Part shown: one piece after another, positions 10,541 through 23,100 of the stretch
Layout: each line of letters opens with the position of its first letter
Numbering within the stretch: the first letter of the stretch is position 1
Assembly: GCF_021130785.1 (NCBI RefSeq)
Contig: NC_060213.1
Span: 134,492,001-134,556,000, forward strand
Source: Homalodisca vitripennis
Taxonomy: Eukaryota > Arthropoda > Insecta > Hemiptera > Cicadellidae
Direction of reading: 5' to 3'
DNA length: 64,000 nucleotides
The notes under the pieces: model-generated
What the model saw: the letters and a program-made list of their open reading frames with translations, nothing else
Told to the model about the DNA's origin: nothing
Databases searched by the model: none
Made by a program: the position numbers and the translations under genes

Positions 10541-10930
10541 GAATGGTTCTACAGTCGCCTTCCTCCAGAGTGGCGTCGGACCTTCTCTCACTAAGTAGAT
10601 CGATGTCTTCTCAGGTTATATGTCTGATCATGGGACATGGCCACCTGAGGAAGCATCTTCACAAGAGTCAGCATCCTTCGGGAGGATCCACTCTGTAGAA
10701 TGTGATGAGCAGGATGAAACTGCCGAACACTTGCTCTTTGATTGTCCTGCAAGAGCAAGGGAGTGGTATGCCATCTTTGGTAGTTAGGACAAGGGTGGTG
10801 AATTTCCCCAGGAGGACCTGATAGGTTGTTTCTGGAGGTTTGTGGAACTGCTAGAATCATAGACTGGTAGACCTTATGGTGTTCTTCCGGGGTGCGCAAA
10901 AGGCTCTCGAGGCTTAAAGGCATGGCAATA
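10541..10930 (+). pseudogene. LINE C-terminal fragment with zinc-knuckle-like motif and 3' end (right half of a split LINE)
   Basis: Resumes the LINE interrupted at 9784. Around 10680-10745 it reads DPLC, then a C two residues on in the related copy, then ETAEHLLFDCP, a Cys/His C-terminal motif typical of RNase H-type insect LINEs. Related copies: 40741-41270 on the minus strand, and the 3' tip at about 59880-59940 (gcaaaaggct, tgaggcttaa, catggcaatagg). Stops and shifts are present. Confidence 0.75.
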
Positions 10931-11555
10931 GGCCGCCCCATAGAAGAAGTGCTGAGTGTGGTGTGACGTCATGGATTACGTGAATGTGGTGTTGTGTCAG
11001 TGCGTGGTTTTCTAAGAAGAATTTTAACAATCTAAAAGGACTTTCATCACCTGAACTGCAAATATCTTTCCCGATAAGTATTAACAATTTTATGAACCAT
11101 AACATTTAAAATATTTTCAAAGTTTTAAATGCACAAGAGCAATTCAAAGAACCGGTACTTACATCAGTCACGTAATCCACATGTTTTCGGTTATTTATGG
11201 GGCCGGTATTGTGTAAATAAATTGCCATATTTTATTAATATAACGCACAATTTTAACAGACCATTATAATCTGATGACTTTAATCCAAGCATCTCGTTAT
11301 TAATTAATTGATCTTCAAAGATGAAGACTTAAAATACACGTTGCTAACTCATCAACAATAAAGTCTATCCCATGGTTTTTATTGGACGGTTGACTCGTTG
11401 TCAAACACACTAACCTCAATCAGCTGATTATAACCAACTGATATTCATCTGTTCCTTATCTGTCAACCTACGAGATACAAATTTCACTCCAACAACGAAA
11501 TCAGGCTGGCCCAAGCAACAAGCGCTCCCAGTGCGATCGTTCAAACTAATTAGTC

Positions 11556-11687
11556 GATAAGACAGATTTTCGTCGGCAAAGCAGTTTTTCTGTCGGTTAA
11601 GGCAGTTTTCTGTCGGTAAGGCAGTTTTTCTGTCGGTTAAAGCAGTTTTTCTGTCGGTAAGGCAGTTCTCTGTCGGCGAGGCAGTAA
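11556..11687 (+). repeat. Tandem ~20-bp repeats in the LINE 5' leader
   Basis: Five to six imperfect units of 19-21 bp on the pattern tcggttaaggcagtttttctg lie 50 bp before the ORF1 start of the LINE at 11737. Position and structure resemble promoter monomers known from some other LINEs (mouse L1 is the standard example). Promoter function is an inference. Confidence 0.85.
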
Positions 11688-11736
11688 TTGTATATAATCA
11701 CTATTATTACTGCTACTATTGTAAACATTTATTGAA

Positions 11737-12595
11737 ATGACAAGTAAATACCCTTGTGGAATATGCAATAATGGAGTAAGATATCAAGCGATCCTCTGCA
11801 CTGGAGAATGCAAACAATGGTATCACTCTAAATGTTTGAATTGGACCAACAATCAGTTCAACAACTTAACAAAAAAATGAAATCAATCTCTGGAAGTGTG
11901 ACATGTGTAAAACAAACTCCAGCAGTACAAATATAGACGTAATTGAACACAAAATAAAAGACTATGAAGAGCAAGATGAACAAGCTCTAGAATCATCCTT
12001 AACTCTAGCTGCCGAAGCTGGGAGTGCCCTCCTTTGTGAAAACCAAAAAGCTAAAACAAGAACTACATAATATGAAATCGTACAACGCTGACCTGGCTAA
12101 TAAAATCACGGAGTTAAACACTAAAAATAATACCTACTTTCAACAACAAATAGAAGAGCTAGGAAAAACGATAAATCTCTTCTTATCTCCAGAAATAAAG
12201 CTCTCACAGAAACTCTTCAGGAAGTAGAAGTGCAACTAGGAAAAGAAAATCAACTGCGGCTGGAATTGACTGCTACTTTTGAGTATTATGACAAGGAGAA
12301 AGAAGAACTTGTTACCAAACTTGAAGGACAAGTAAAGAAACTGACTCAAAGAGAATAATTCACTTCAACTCAAAAAGAGTGCTGAATTATCTCCTACTTT
12401 AACAGACAAAATTTACAGAAGTACTGAAACACAGACAGACTTTACTGAATCTTCAGCTCATGGTTCTAACTCCTCTCTGCTCCTCGAAATGACTAAAATT
12501 AAAATAAGGCAGGATAGAATTGAAAATGCACTTGAAGCCCTCCAAAACAATACACAGAACACTAAATCAGTCATAGAAAAATAAGCAGTTATCCT
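11737..12595 (+). pseudogene. LINE ORF1, PHD finger plus coiled coil, broken
   Basis: ATG at 11737 opens MTSKYPCGICNNGVRYQAIL; cysteines at residues 7, 10, 21 and 25, then a histidine (W-Y-H-S-K-C) and a second Cys pair (W-K-C-D-M-C, about 11889-11906, after a one-base shift near 11878) form a C4HC3 PHD-like finger. Glu/Lys/Leu-rich, probably coiled-coil sequence follows (for example 12024-12227 and 12240-12355), with further frame changes. In these LINEs ORF1 is an RNA-binding chaperone-like protein; the finger's role is not settled. Confidence 0.75.
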
Positions 12596-13189
12596 ATGAT
12601 TTGTTTGATACAAATACTACTGCTTCATCTAATTGTACACCAACAAAACGTAAAAAAGTTAGCTCAAGAAACAGAAAGAATGCTTTCAGCATTTCCTTAC
12701 AAGCAGCTAAATATATGAAAAAAATGCAATACTTGAACAAGAAAACTTGAAACACAAGAAATCTAACATAACAAGCTCAGTTGTAAATAGTAGTCCTCTC
12801 CCAGATGTTGAAACAAGATTGGGCGTTGTCTCGGAGCTTAAAGCTTTACAATCAGCTTTGAAACTGGGAAATAAAACCCCCAATGTTTGCAGTCCCCTTG
12901 GATAAAAAAGAGTGTCTTGAAGCCTTTTATGAAAGTAATTTTGAACAATTCTTGAAAAGAAAACCAAACAAAAGACAGACCAGCTACGGGGCACTTGTCT
13001 GACTCCAAGCACGTGGGTGTTTGCTCTGGTAACAGGTGACATTGTATTTGGGTCCTGCTGCGTCAGGAGAATTTAGATACACCAGTTCAAGAACCATGCC
13101 ACCAAGAGACTTCTTTTTTATGGAAGAGCCCATTGAAGAAAACCAGAGAGAAGTTTACTCAGAGAAGACGTCTTTTCATAAATTCAAGA

Positions 13190-15831
13190 TGGACACGTCA
13201 AAAAATCTAACTGTGCTGCACCAAAATGTTGATAGGATTGGCAATAAGATTGATAGATTCAATCATCTTCTGCATTCTTTATCACCAGACATTGTTGTGA
13301 TTACTGAACATGGACAAAGCGACAACCTAATCACTAACACCAGATTACTTGGCTATAGTTTGATTTCTGCCTTCGGGAGAAGAAATCGGCAAACAAAAGG
13401 GGGGTGTCGCAATATATAAAAAATGTACCCTAGAAAACGAAACTGCTAATTTAAACGTGGAATGTAAAAGTCTACCATTGATATGTGAGGTAGCAGGAGT
13501 ATCCATCAAGTTGAGAGTGGCAAAGAAATTTCTGTACATTCTAGGAGTATATCGCCCTCCTATAAAACGCCAAGAAACTATCGTTCGGGCACTTGAGCTC
13601 CTGTCAGATATACTGGGCTCATTTCCATCTTCAGACAAGGGCAAGGTACTTCTAATGGGTGACATCAATATCGACAACTTGCAGCCATTGCCTGAAAGAA
13701 CCCTTTTCAACGACCTTATGGCTTCACACAGCCTGACGAGGCTTCAACTCCCAGCAACTAGGATTACTGCATCTTCACAAACATCTATCGATGCCGTTTG
13801 TACAAACGTCAGTACAGTACAAATCTTATTAAGGTTGATATAATGCATACAGCGATCTCAGACCATACGTGTCAGCTTTGTCACCTCACTTTCCCAGCAA
13901 GACAACGAATAACAGAATCTTCTCTTCGTCGTCACCTCAATGCAGAAAATTTGCACAACCTAAAACAAAATCTTGCAGCTGAGAACTGGATTGGAGTTTT
14001 TGGTTCAGACAATGCAGATGGCGCATATGAGTCTCTAATTCACACTCTAACTTTTTAATCTAGATATATACTGCCCCCTGAAGAAGTCTAGACAAAACCG
14101 CAACTACAAAATATCTGCACGCTACGACGAAGAAGCAAAGCTATTGAAGGAGGAATTTTTGGAGGCTCAAAGGAAGTACATCCTGAATAACTCAGACAAT
14201 GATAAACAGAACTGCTGTTCGACTAAAAAAAAAAAAGCCTACGACTTAAAACTTAGGTCTCTTAGAAAAGAAAATAGCGCATCTGTCATTAGCCGATCTA
14301 TGAATAAAAGCAAAGCTGTTTGGCAAATAATCAATGGTGAGAGAAATCGTCCAAAGAGTCTTCTGTAAATGCCATAAACCTTGAAGTAAATGGAAGAGTG
14401 GTAGATAATGCTACAGACGTAGCTAATCACTTCAACAGATACTTTACAACAATAGCAGATGAAACAATTAGAGTAAATAATAGCAGCCCTTCTTATAACC
14501 AAGCTGAAACTACTCACGCAATCCCTGTGGAACAAACTATACATATCCTGAAAACCCGTATCAATTGAAGAGCTTGCAATTACAATAGATTCATTGAAGC
14601 CTAAATCTTCAACGGGAGTGGATGGAGTCTCAGCTAAAAATACTGAAAGCAGCCAAACATGAACTTCTACCACCCTTGCTTCATGTCATCCAGCTGTCGT
14701 TGGCCCAGGGTGTGTTTCCACAAAAACTAAAAACCGCCAGAGTTTTTCCTCTTCTCAAAAAAGGCAGTAAACATGAAATAGGGAATTACAGGCCCATCTC
14801 ATTAATCCCACTATCTCTAAGATCCTCGAGAGGATTGTTCTATCTAGAATCCTTGAACACCTAAATATCAACAATCTTCTCACTGATAGACAACATGGTT
14901 TTGTAAAGGGTAGGTCCACTCTCACAGCCTTGGTGGATTTGTTTGAATTTATTGTAGATGGCATAGAAAATGGAGATAGTGTTTGTGGGCATTTTTGTTG
15001 ACATGAGCAAGGCCTTTGATTGTTTGAGCCATGATATGATTGTGACAAAATTACACCATCTTGGTATTCCGAGATACGGCACTGTGTTGGTTTCGATCTT
15101 ATCTTTCTAACAGAAACCAAGTGGTTGAAATAGCTCAATCCATCAAAGGCATCAGATCCACATCCAGATCAGACTCTCGGCCCATGGTGAGGGGGGTTCC
15201 TCAGGGCTCGGTCTTGGGCCCACTCTTGTTTGTGCTGTCCACCAATGACCTGCCTGCAGTGACGGAGCCTTATTGTAGGGCCATCATGTACGCGGACGAC
15301 AACCGTCCTACTCACTTCTCAGAAGTCTGTTGAAAGCCTCGAAATAAACGCGTACATTGGCCTGAATTTGGCGGTGGACTACTGTGCAAGGCATGATCTT
15401 GTGTTCAATGCTTCCAAGACCAAGCAGGTTACCTTTGGCACCAAGAGGGATGAAGTCTCAAAACCTTCCCGACATCGATGCTGTCACTTCAATTAAACAT
15501 CTTGGATTACACTTGGATGGAGATCTTTAAGTGGAATGAGCACATAGATGTTCTCTGTCAAAGGCTATCCACAGCTGTCTTCGCCATTAAAAGAACATTA
15601 TCTGTCAGCACAGAGGAGGCAGCTTTAACAGCCTACCATGCCCTTTTTGAGAGCCTCATGTACTATGGAGTTTCGGTATGGGGTGGAACCTCTGCACATA
15701 ACTTACAACGAGTTCTAATTTTACAGAAGAGAGCCATCCGAACCATAAAAGGAATGAAAATACAAGATAGTTGCCGGCCAGTCTTTAAACATCTGAAGTT
15801 GTTAACCGTTGTAAATATATAATCTTCCAGT
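13190..15831 (+). pseudogene. LINE ORF2, endonuclease and reverse transcriptase, broken
   Basis: Endonuclease: L-H-Q-N-V near 13215, I-V-V-I-T-E-H near 13300, G-V-Y-R-P-P near 13546 and L-L-M-G-D-I-N-I-D near 13650, with the S-D-H motif near 13857, follow the apurinic-type endonuclease order. Reverse transcriptase: G-N-Y-R-P-I-S-L-I-P near 14782, G-F-V-K-G-R-S-T near 14899, G-V-P-Q-G-S-V-L-G-P-L-L near 15193 and the active site YADD at 15289-15300. The C-terminal part runs to 15819. At least eight frame changes separate these blocks. It would nick target DNA and prime reverse transcription if intact; it is not. Confidence 0.88.
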
Positions 15832-16207
15832 CTACAACACTAGCTTGTCTCCTGGGAATAAATAAGCGACATCAGGATGTTCACACACACACTGCACCAG
15901 ACATGGAACTGACCTCAACCTGCCGGTCCATCGCTTGAAGCTCTTTGAATCAAAACCTTCTTACGCAGGTGCAAAATTCTACAATGCCTTACCCGCATCC
16001 TTGAAGGTCTTGGAGCTGAAAGTTTTTAGGAGGAAATTAAAAATCTTGGCTGGCAGATAGACCCTTCTACAGTGTCAATGAATTTTTAACCTGGAGAGAG
16101 TGACCATGGCAATTGGCAAGCAAATAGACTCTTTTCTATTTATAATGTAGCCTACATGACGCCTGTTTCTATCTTGATGATAGTAAATAAAGATTTCTGT
16201 TTCTGTT

Positions 16208-19200
16208 TCAGTGTTCAACAGTGCTGTCACATGATACTGTCGGGTTTATTTGCCTCACACAGAGCTGCTCCACAGTCATCACATATAGGCTATGTACTTT
16301 TTTCTAGTCGATCATGATCAATTTCAGCAACATTTTCATTCATCAAACTGCCGCTAGAATCTCCTGATTAGAAACGTCAGATTGTGGTTAATACATTGAA
16401 TCCATATCCTGATCGCCCTCATTCTCTGAAAAATCACACTCTGCCAAATGCCTAACTCACAACAACGAATCTGAAAAAATCTAAAATTGATAAAACGTCC
16501 TTATTATTATTACAAACAATTCCTGTATACGGACTGAATCACAGTAAAATTAGAAAATAAAAAGATTACAGTACAGTAGAAACTTCAAAACCCAATTTCA
16601 AAAAACTAGAAAACAATAACGCTTTACTTCTAATGTCCAGGTAAACTTCATCGTGCTTTCATGATAGTTTCTTAGTTGACCGTTGTAGCAATTAAACATC
16701 ACTACTGTGACTTTGTAGTAGTAGTTCAAATAAATACTACTAGTAGTCAATGGGTATCATCTTACAGCTGCCAAGAGTCGTGCAGTGAAACAGCTGTTTG
16801 ACACACGATAACACGGCTTGGCAGTTCAACGCAAATTGAGATCGGCAGTTAAGGTGTTATATATAGAACAAACTAAGTCTAAAAAATGGAGATTATGAAT
16901 TTGTTTACCCTTTTAAATCCGCCCATTTTAATGATTTATCAAGCGACGTACCAAAAATCCCAAACCATTTTGACACAAAAATGTAAGAGTTATGTAAACA
17001 ACACATAACTACGCTATTTTGTAAGTTATTTAGCAAATATTTGTTAGCAAGCTACGACTAGTGAAAGATTTCGCTTGATTTTCTAGGAAAGGACAGAAAT
17101 AGAAGAATTATCAAGATAGCTAAGCCACTGATCACAACCACACCACTCGCAACTAAGTTACTAATTGGTATATTTTTGCTTACAGAAGCTTTGAACGATT
17201 CATTTTAATAATTTTCAAATCAAATTAATAACAAACTAAAATTATTTAACTGCCCTACTTTATACTATTTTAACCTAAAAACATAAAGCGAGGTTGAATA
17301 TTCACAACGTAGTGAAATACAGCTGTCTGCAACAATCAGTGAGCAGTCAGCTGAGATAAAGTGAAATTTCTCTATCACAGACTGACAAAATATGAAGTTT
17401 AAGCTTTACGAAGTAATATATCTCGATGCAATACATATTTGTACACAAGTCTGGAATTACAAATCATTTGGTACAATATGTGGCCAGTAAAATAATAAAA
17501 AGTGAACGTAGGCCTACGCACCGTATGGATGTCGGGAGTTGACGCCATTTTTACGACACATTGGACATCAGAGTTAAAAGGGGCGTGATCTCCCCCCAAA
17601 TAGTCAAATCCAAACCAAGAAGCCAACCCAGCCAAGGTCCAAGCTGTGAAGACTAGCTAAACTTCCTGGAAGAGGGCAAGTAGCAATCCAGGATGTATAA
17701 ACCAAACACAAGTGAACACTCCGAGGTACAGCCTTTTATAGATATTAAGGCAGCTGGTGTAATGTGGTACAACCCCATAATAAAGGAATGTACTCATATT
17801 TCACCTTTAAAACCATATGTAGTATAGTTAAGGAGGATGAATAGAGGAAAGGAGCTGGCTCATATCCTGCCCTGCCCGTTAATTTTGTTGATATCACGTT
17901 TAGATATTATGTGTATTTATTTTAATGTTTCAATGGTTTAACCATTACACCTGCCAAACATTCTTCGTCAACTGCTGATCACACGGTTCTTTCTCATGCA
18001 TTGTAGAGGAGGGAGAACTCATTTACAACTTCAATTAGTTGTTCTTTATTAATTTTCAGCAATAAAAATACTTTCAGACAATTTAGAATGTCACACGAAC
18101 TATAATGAACCACCTGACACGAGTGAAAGGACCTGCCTGGCCTCCATCAAATTTTGCTATTCAGCAGCCCATCCATCAAGAACTGCAAAGCCAGACAGGC
18201 AGGGCAAGACCTGTCGGCGCTGCTCCGAGCAAACAGAGATGTACAAGACTGGGAAGGATAGCATCTGTGTGCGGTCTATTAACCAATAACTATGGATGTC
18301 AAAATCATTAGGCTAATAGCAAATACAACAGTTAATTTTACAATTTTATAGAACATTTAATAGGATATTGGCACTCAATGAGTTAAAGTACTTTATTTTC
18401 AATATGCTAATTTATCTGGTAGATAAAAAATCATAGCAAAACTATCCAATTCATGAGAGAACAACACAGGGCTTAGATTTCATAATCAAAATAGCTTTCT
18501 CTCTACTAACATCAAACCTATTATAGCCTAGTAAGGGACCCCAATTTGTCCAAATTATTATCAATGTGATGCAATTCAACAATTTATTTTAACATTTAAA
18601 TTTCAGTACTTAATTGTAATACACACTCTAACAAAGTTTATAGCAACACCAATCTCATAAGGGAGGGGGAGAAGTCTAAACTACCAAAATCCAACTGTCA
18701 AAACAAATCAAATGTGGTTCAAAATGTACAATAAGCCGATTTGAAATAAGAATTCTTATTACTTAAATAAACTGATCGTTTCACAGATTACAATTATCGT
18801 AAAGAAACATCTAAGTGAAATACATACATCCACCGCTCGATGAAGAAACTACAACCCTATACAAATAATCTATTGACAACTATGGGAAGCCATTACCAGC
18901 AGCTAGAGCTAGCTATTTTTTCAAAATGGAGTCCTGCAGAGACATGGCAAAGCCAAACAAAAAGCTCAACTCAGCTGCCCTAGACAGAGCAACAATACAA
19001 AGAGAAAGTCAATAAAACATAACTAGGGTGGCTTCTAAACAGAATCCCATAATATCAAACCATCGTAGTTTAAAAGTCCCGCATCATTTAATTTGCTTGG
19101 CGTGGCGTTGAAAATGCAGGAAATTCGCGTTGCAGCAATAAAGTTTGAGCACAAATATTTCATATAATTGCGAACTGTAAAAGTCGATCTCATTGGATCT

Positions 19201-20130
19201 TAAAGAAAACCGTGTATGTCCCTGCTATTTCTGCCTAATAACCGGCTGTATTGACATCTTAGTTTTAGCACCATTATGTAAACCTAAAACACATTACTTC
19301 CTTGTTTTTGGTCATGTAGTTACGGAGAAAGTCTAATTTTAAATATAATATACAAACAAAAATTGTGTTAGATTTTTCAATATTTTAGTTTTGTAGTACT
19401 GACAAAAATCTCAATATTTTTTGCACTTTATCATGGAAATACTTGTAAAATATTCACCCTATATAAAACATTTGAAAAAAAAAATAGTTTTCATGCATAA
19501 TAAGTTTCATTTTTATACTACTCGATATAAGAGCTTAAACTGTTTGAGTTTTACAACTTCATTCTTGTAGGACAAAATTAAGGTCGTACTATTATAACCG
19601 GCTGTTATATTATAAAACTGAATGTGAACTAATTTCCCCCCCCTACCAATACATTTCAATTTGTTATTGAAACCGTCAGACCTTGTTCTAAAACAAGTAG
19701 TAATTTAATAGGGGGTTTCTGCAATAGCCCATTAAAATATTTCCTCTTATTATTTTATATATTTATATTTGGTTATTTAAACGCGTATGTGACAGATATG
19801 GCCAAATACAAAATAATTGAATCGTAAAAACAATTTAGTAACAAAGAAATTAGGAAACAAGAAAAAACAAAGGCTTCACCAAGTAATGCATTTTGATACA
19901 TTATTAGGTAAACAAATGAACACAAAGCTTAGGAACCGGAGTGTCTTGCGAAGTGAGAAGGTTTATCCCCTAGATTAGTGCTAGGTCTACAAAGGATGAT
20001 TTTAGATGTCTGTGAATATTCTTCAGAGAATTTTAAGTTCCTCTTTGTACGTACGTACAATTATCAGCTGTGTTGGCGTCTAACATCTGTAGATGTTGTC
20101 ATCTTGGATGGGGTGTCATAATTCCCCGAA
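16208..20130. other. Non-coding stretch, no clear elements
   Basis: I see no convincing exon or bounded transposon here. One GC-richer patch at about 17500-17650 looks like a possible 5' exon on the minus strand (aaaATGGCG followed by a GTGCGT donor); see findings. Another GC-richer patch at 18105-18250 matches nothing I know. Confidence 0.4.
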
Positions 20131-20219
20131 TTTTCCGTCACGATAACCCCCACCACTGCTCTTGTTTGGATATTGCCATTGGTTCATAACTATTGTTGGG
20201 ATAAAAACAGGGGGGTAGT

Positions 20220-20515
20220 AGTAAACTAAAAATTGCTAGTAAGAGATCTTGGGTGTTTGTCTCTCGTTTGGATACAAGTGTTGCCAAGGAAAATATTGAA
20301 ACATACTTGAAAGACTCTAAAATCGAGGACTTTGTTTGTTTAGAGTTGGAGACAAAAATATGATACATACAAGTCTTTTAAAATTGGTGTAAAGGACTCA
20401 CAGTTTGATCAAGTCATGGATCCCGAGTTCCGGGAAGAAGGTATACTCGTTAAGGAGTATGTGCCACTGCGTAGGCAATTCAGAGGCAATTTTTTAGGCA
20501 ATCGCAGAGGTTAGA
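20220..20515 (+). pseudogene. LINE ORF1 C-terminal remnant
   Basis: Reads W-V-F-V-S-R-L-D-T-S-V then I-E-T-Y-L-K-D and, after a frame change near 20360, Y-K-S-F-K-I-G-V and V-M-D-P-E-F-R-E-E-G-I-L-V-K-E-Y before a stop. This is the conserved C-terminal block seen in ORF1 proteins of insect CR1/Jockey-like LINEs, which bind element RNA. Confidence 0.6.
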
Positions 20516-20569
20516 TGACTCTAGCCTCGTGAAATCAAATAATGATAACTGTTTGCTTGGTTTTTTGTA

Positions 20570-23100
20570 CCTAAATATACAGGGCCTTAACAATAAAAAC
20601 TGTCGTTCTTGAGGACTATATAGTGAAATCTTAACTTAGACTTATCCCCGATCGCATTTATATGTATCACAGAACATTGGTTGTGTCAAGATGAACTTTT
20701 GAATTCTCACCCAGAGAATTATTATTGTGCGGCAAATTATTGCAGAACTGATCATATCAGAGGTGGCGCGGCAATCTTTTGTGAAAAATAACTTGGAAAC
20801 CAGAGAATTAGATTTAGGATCATTCTGTTCCGAGTTGAACACTTTGAAGCAGCGGCAGCAATTGTGGACAATTTCAAGCTTATCATCATCTGCATCTACC
20901 GCTCGCCTGGGTCTGACCCTAAACATTTTCTCAGTACATTGGAAGATCTCTTTATACACCTGACAAAATGGGATGACTACACAGTCATAGCAGGTGGCGA
21001 CTTCAATGCTGATTTCGATGTAACTACTACAAAGACCACAGCAGTTGAGTTTCTTAATCTACTTCGACAATTTAACTGCTACTGTTTGAACTCTGCACCT
21101 ACTAGAGGTAACAACTGTCTTGATAATGTTTTTGTAAATTGTAGTTTAGACTATGTAAATTGTAATGTTGTCAAAAATTTTCCGTTTACTGACCATGATG
21201 GCATGCTTATTTAATTTGAAGGTCATAAATAGATCGATGGCAAAGGGAGCTTCATCTAAACAACATAGTATACTTAAGGCTAAATTCCTCTTACAAATTT
21301 GTCCTGCCTAGAAAAAGTATGTCTTGTTTAACTGATAGACTTAATCTTGTTAACTGGTCCCTGTTTTCTGCACAGTGTTTTTGTAATGGAGCAGCAATGT
21401 TCACATGTTTTTTTACTATTTTGATTAATATTTTGAATTATTTTTTGATTTTAAAAACGACCTAAATTTGAAGTAAATGGTGTGAAAGGGAGAAATAGTT
21501 GGTATACATCTGACTTGGCAACTTTAAAGGATAGGTTGTTGTCTCTTGATTTTTTGTACAAGAATACTGGTAGTAATACAGTTAAAAATCAGCTGAAAGT
21601 GCTAAAGAGAGAGTACACCAATAAACATTTCTGCTGCCAAAGTAGCTTATAACAGTCAGCTAATAGATTCTAGCAAGAACAAGTGTAAGGCAGCTTGGTC
21701 CTTAATAAAGAAAAACTGTAACATGGCAAAAGGCCAAGAGCCCTTGATCTCACCAAATATGTTTAACAATTATTGTATAGAAGCAGTTGTTGAAGCAAAA
21801 AAAGCCATCGAAAAACCTGCTGTTACTACTAAAGCTCTCCTTAAAAAATGTTTGCCCAGTTAGTTTAAGTAATATTAGCTTATTTGAGTGGAAATTCGTG
21901 TCAACAGATGATGTTCTTAAGGCCGCAAAACATTTGAGTGATTCTTACAGCAATGATTATTATTACATGTCTAATACTCTTTTGAAGCAAATACTACCTC
22001 TTATTGTCGAACCTATTACTAAATGTGTCAAACTGTTTACTTAAAGAAGGAAATTTTCCTGAAGAGCTTAAAATCTCCAGAGTTTGTCCTATCTACAAGA
22101 AAGGTCCGAGAGATAAACCTGAAAGTTATCGCCCAGTCTCAATTGTACCTGTTGTATCCAAATTGATTGAAATTATAATTTATGAACAAGTTGTTACTTT
22201 TTTGGAAGAGAAAAAACATTTTGACCAAATTTCAGTTTGGTTTTAGGAGGGGTAAAGCCACGCTTGATGCCATAGATAGTTTGGTTTTTGAAATTTTGCA
22301 GGCCTTTGAGAGCAGGGCCTTTGCTCAGGTAACGTTTTGTGACCTGAGCAAAGCTTTCGACTGTGTTGATCACTCGGACCTATTAGAAAAACTTAATTTT
22401 TATGGTTTTCGGGGTAGCTCATTGAGGCTTTTCAAGTCCTATCTAGAAAATAGAAGGCAGGTGGTTTTTATCGATGGAGAATGGTCTCAAGAAGTTGTCC
22501 TAAAATATGGAGTGCCGCAGGGCTCGGTTTTGGGGCCTTTGTTATTTTTAATAAGTATTAATGATTTGCCTGTAAATGTTATTAGTAGAACTTTCCTTTA
22601 TGCTGATGACACAACTTTCTTGAATGTTTCAAATGATATTGTAGAGCTGAATGATTTGGTGAGGAGCTCTTTAGAAGAGGCAGGTGTGTGGTTTCGAGCC
22701 AATGGTTATCTCTTAAATAAAAGTAAAACTGAAAATGTAATATTTAGCTTAAGGCCATACAATCAGGAACTTGTAGAGTTGGACAACCGTTAATAATGTT
22801 AAGTTTCTTGGTATTTTTATTGATCACCAGCTGACCTGGGGAACACATATAGACCACATTAAAACTAGATTGTCTAGAGTTATATTTCTATTGAGACGTC
22901 TGAAACATTGTGTAACGACAGATTATATTAGGATGGCATATTTCGCTTTCTTTCAGTCAATAATGAAATACTGTTTGCTTGTATGGGGTAAACTCTCCAA
23001 GGATTGTTGAGATTTTGAAATTGCAGAAGAGGGTTATTAGAATAATTAATGGCTCAGCCCCATTAGATCATTGCAAGCCTATATTCATTTAGTTTAAAAA
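20570..23100 (+). pseudogene. LINE ORF2, endonuclease and reverse transcriptase
   Basis: Endonuclease blocks: L-N-I-Q-G-L-N-N-K near 20573, I-T-E-H-W near 20668, I-C-I-Y-R-S-P-G near 20890, V-I-A-G-G-D-F-N-A-D near 20985 and F-T-D-H-D-G near 21185. Reverse-transcriptase blocks: E-S-Y-R-P-V-S-I-V-P near 22120, Q-F-G-F-R-R-G-K-A-T near 22230, D-L-S-K-A-F-D-C-V-D near 22343, Y-G-V-P-Q-G-S-V-L-G-P-L-L near 22507 and YADD at 22599-22610. The 203-residue open piece 22182-22793 covers most of the palm. Frame breaks near 20360, 20770, 21215, 22040, 22240 and 22790 show it is inactive. Confidence 0.88.

Larger units (their letters stand above)
11556..16207 (+). mobile_element. Nearly full-length non-LTR retrotransposon (Jockey/CR1-like group), frameshifted
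   Basis: In order: tandem-repeat leader, ORF1 with a PHD-type finger and coiled coil, then ORF2 with an apurinic-type endonuclease and a reverse transcriptase, and a short 3' region ending aataaagatttctgtttctg. The domain order and absence of long terminal repeats define a LINE; a PHD finger in ORF1 is a feature of CR1-like lineages. Many single-base shifts and stops break both ORFs, so this copy is dead. I could not fix its target-site duplications, and the exact 5' end is uncertain. Confidence 0.88.

Noticed and set aside
11556..11687. CRISPR-like array
   Set aside because: Units are contiguous with no spacers, and this is animal DNA. It is a LINE leader repeat.
17399..17635. 78-codon minus-strand open frame as a gene
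   Set aside because: No recognisable domain. The only gene-like part is a possible short 5' exon within it, kept as a low-interest finding.
20642..20963. Overlapping plus and minus frames
   Set aside because: Both are shadows of the frameshifted LINE endonuclease on the plus strand.
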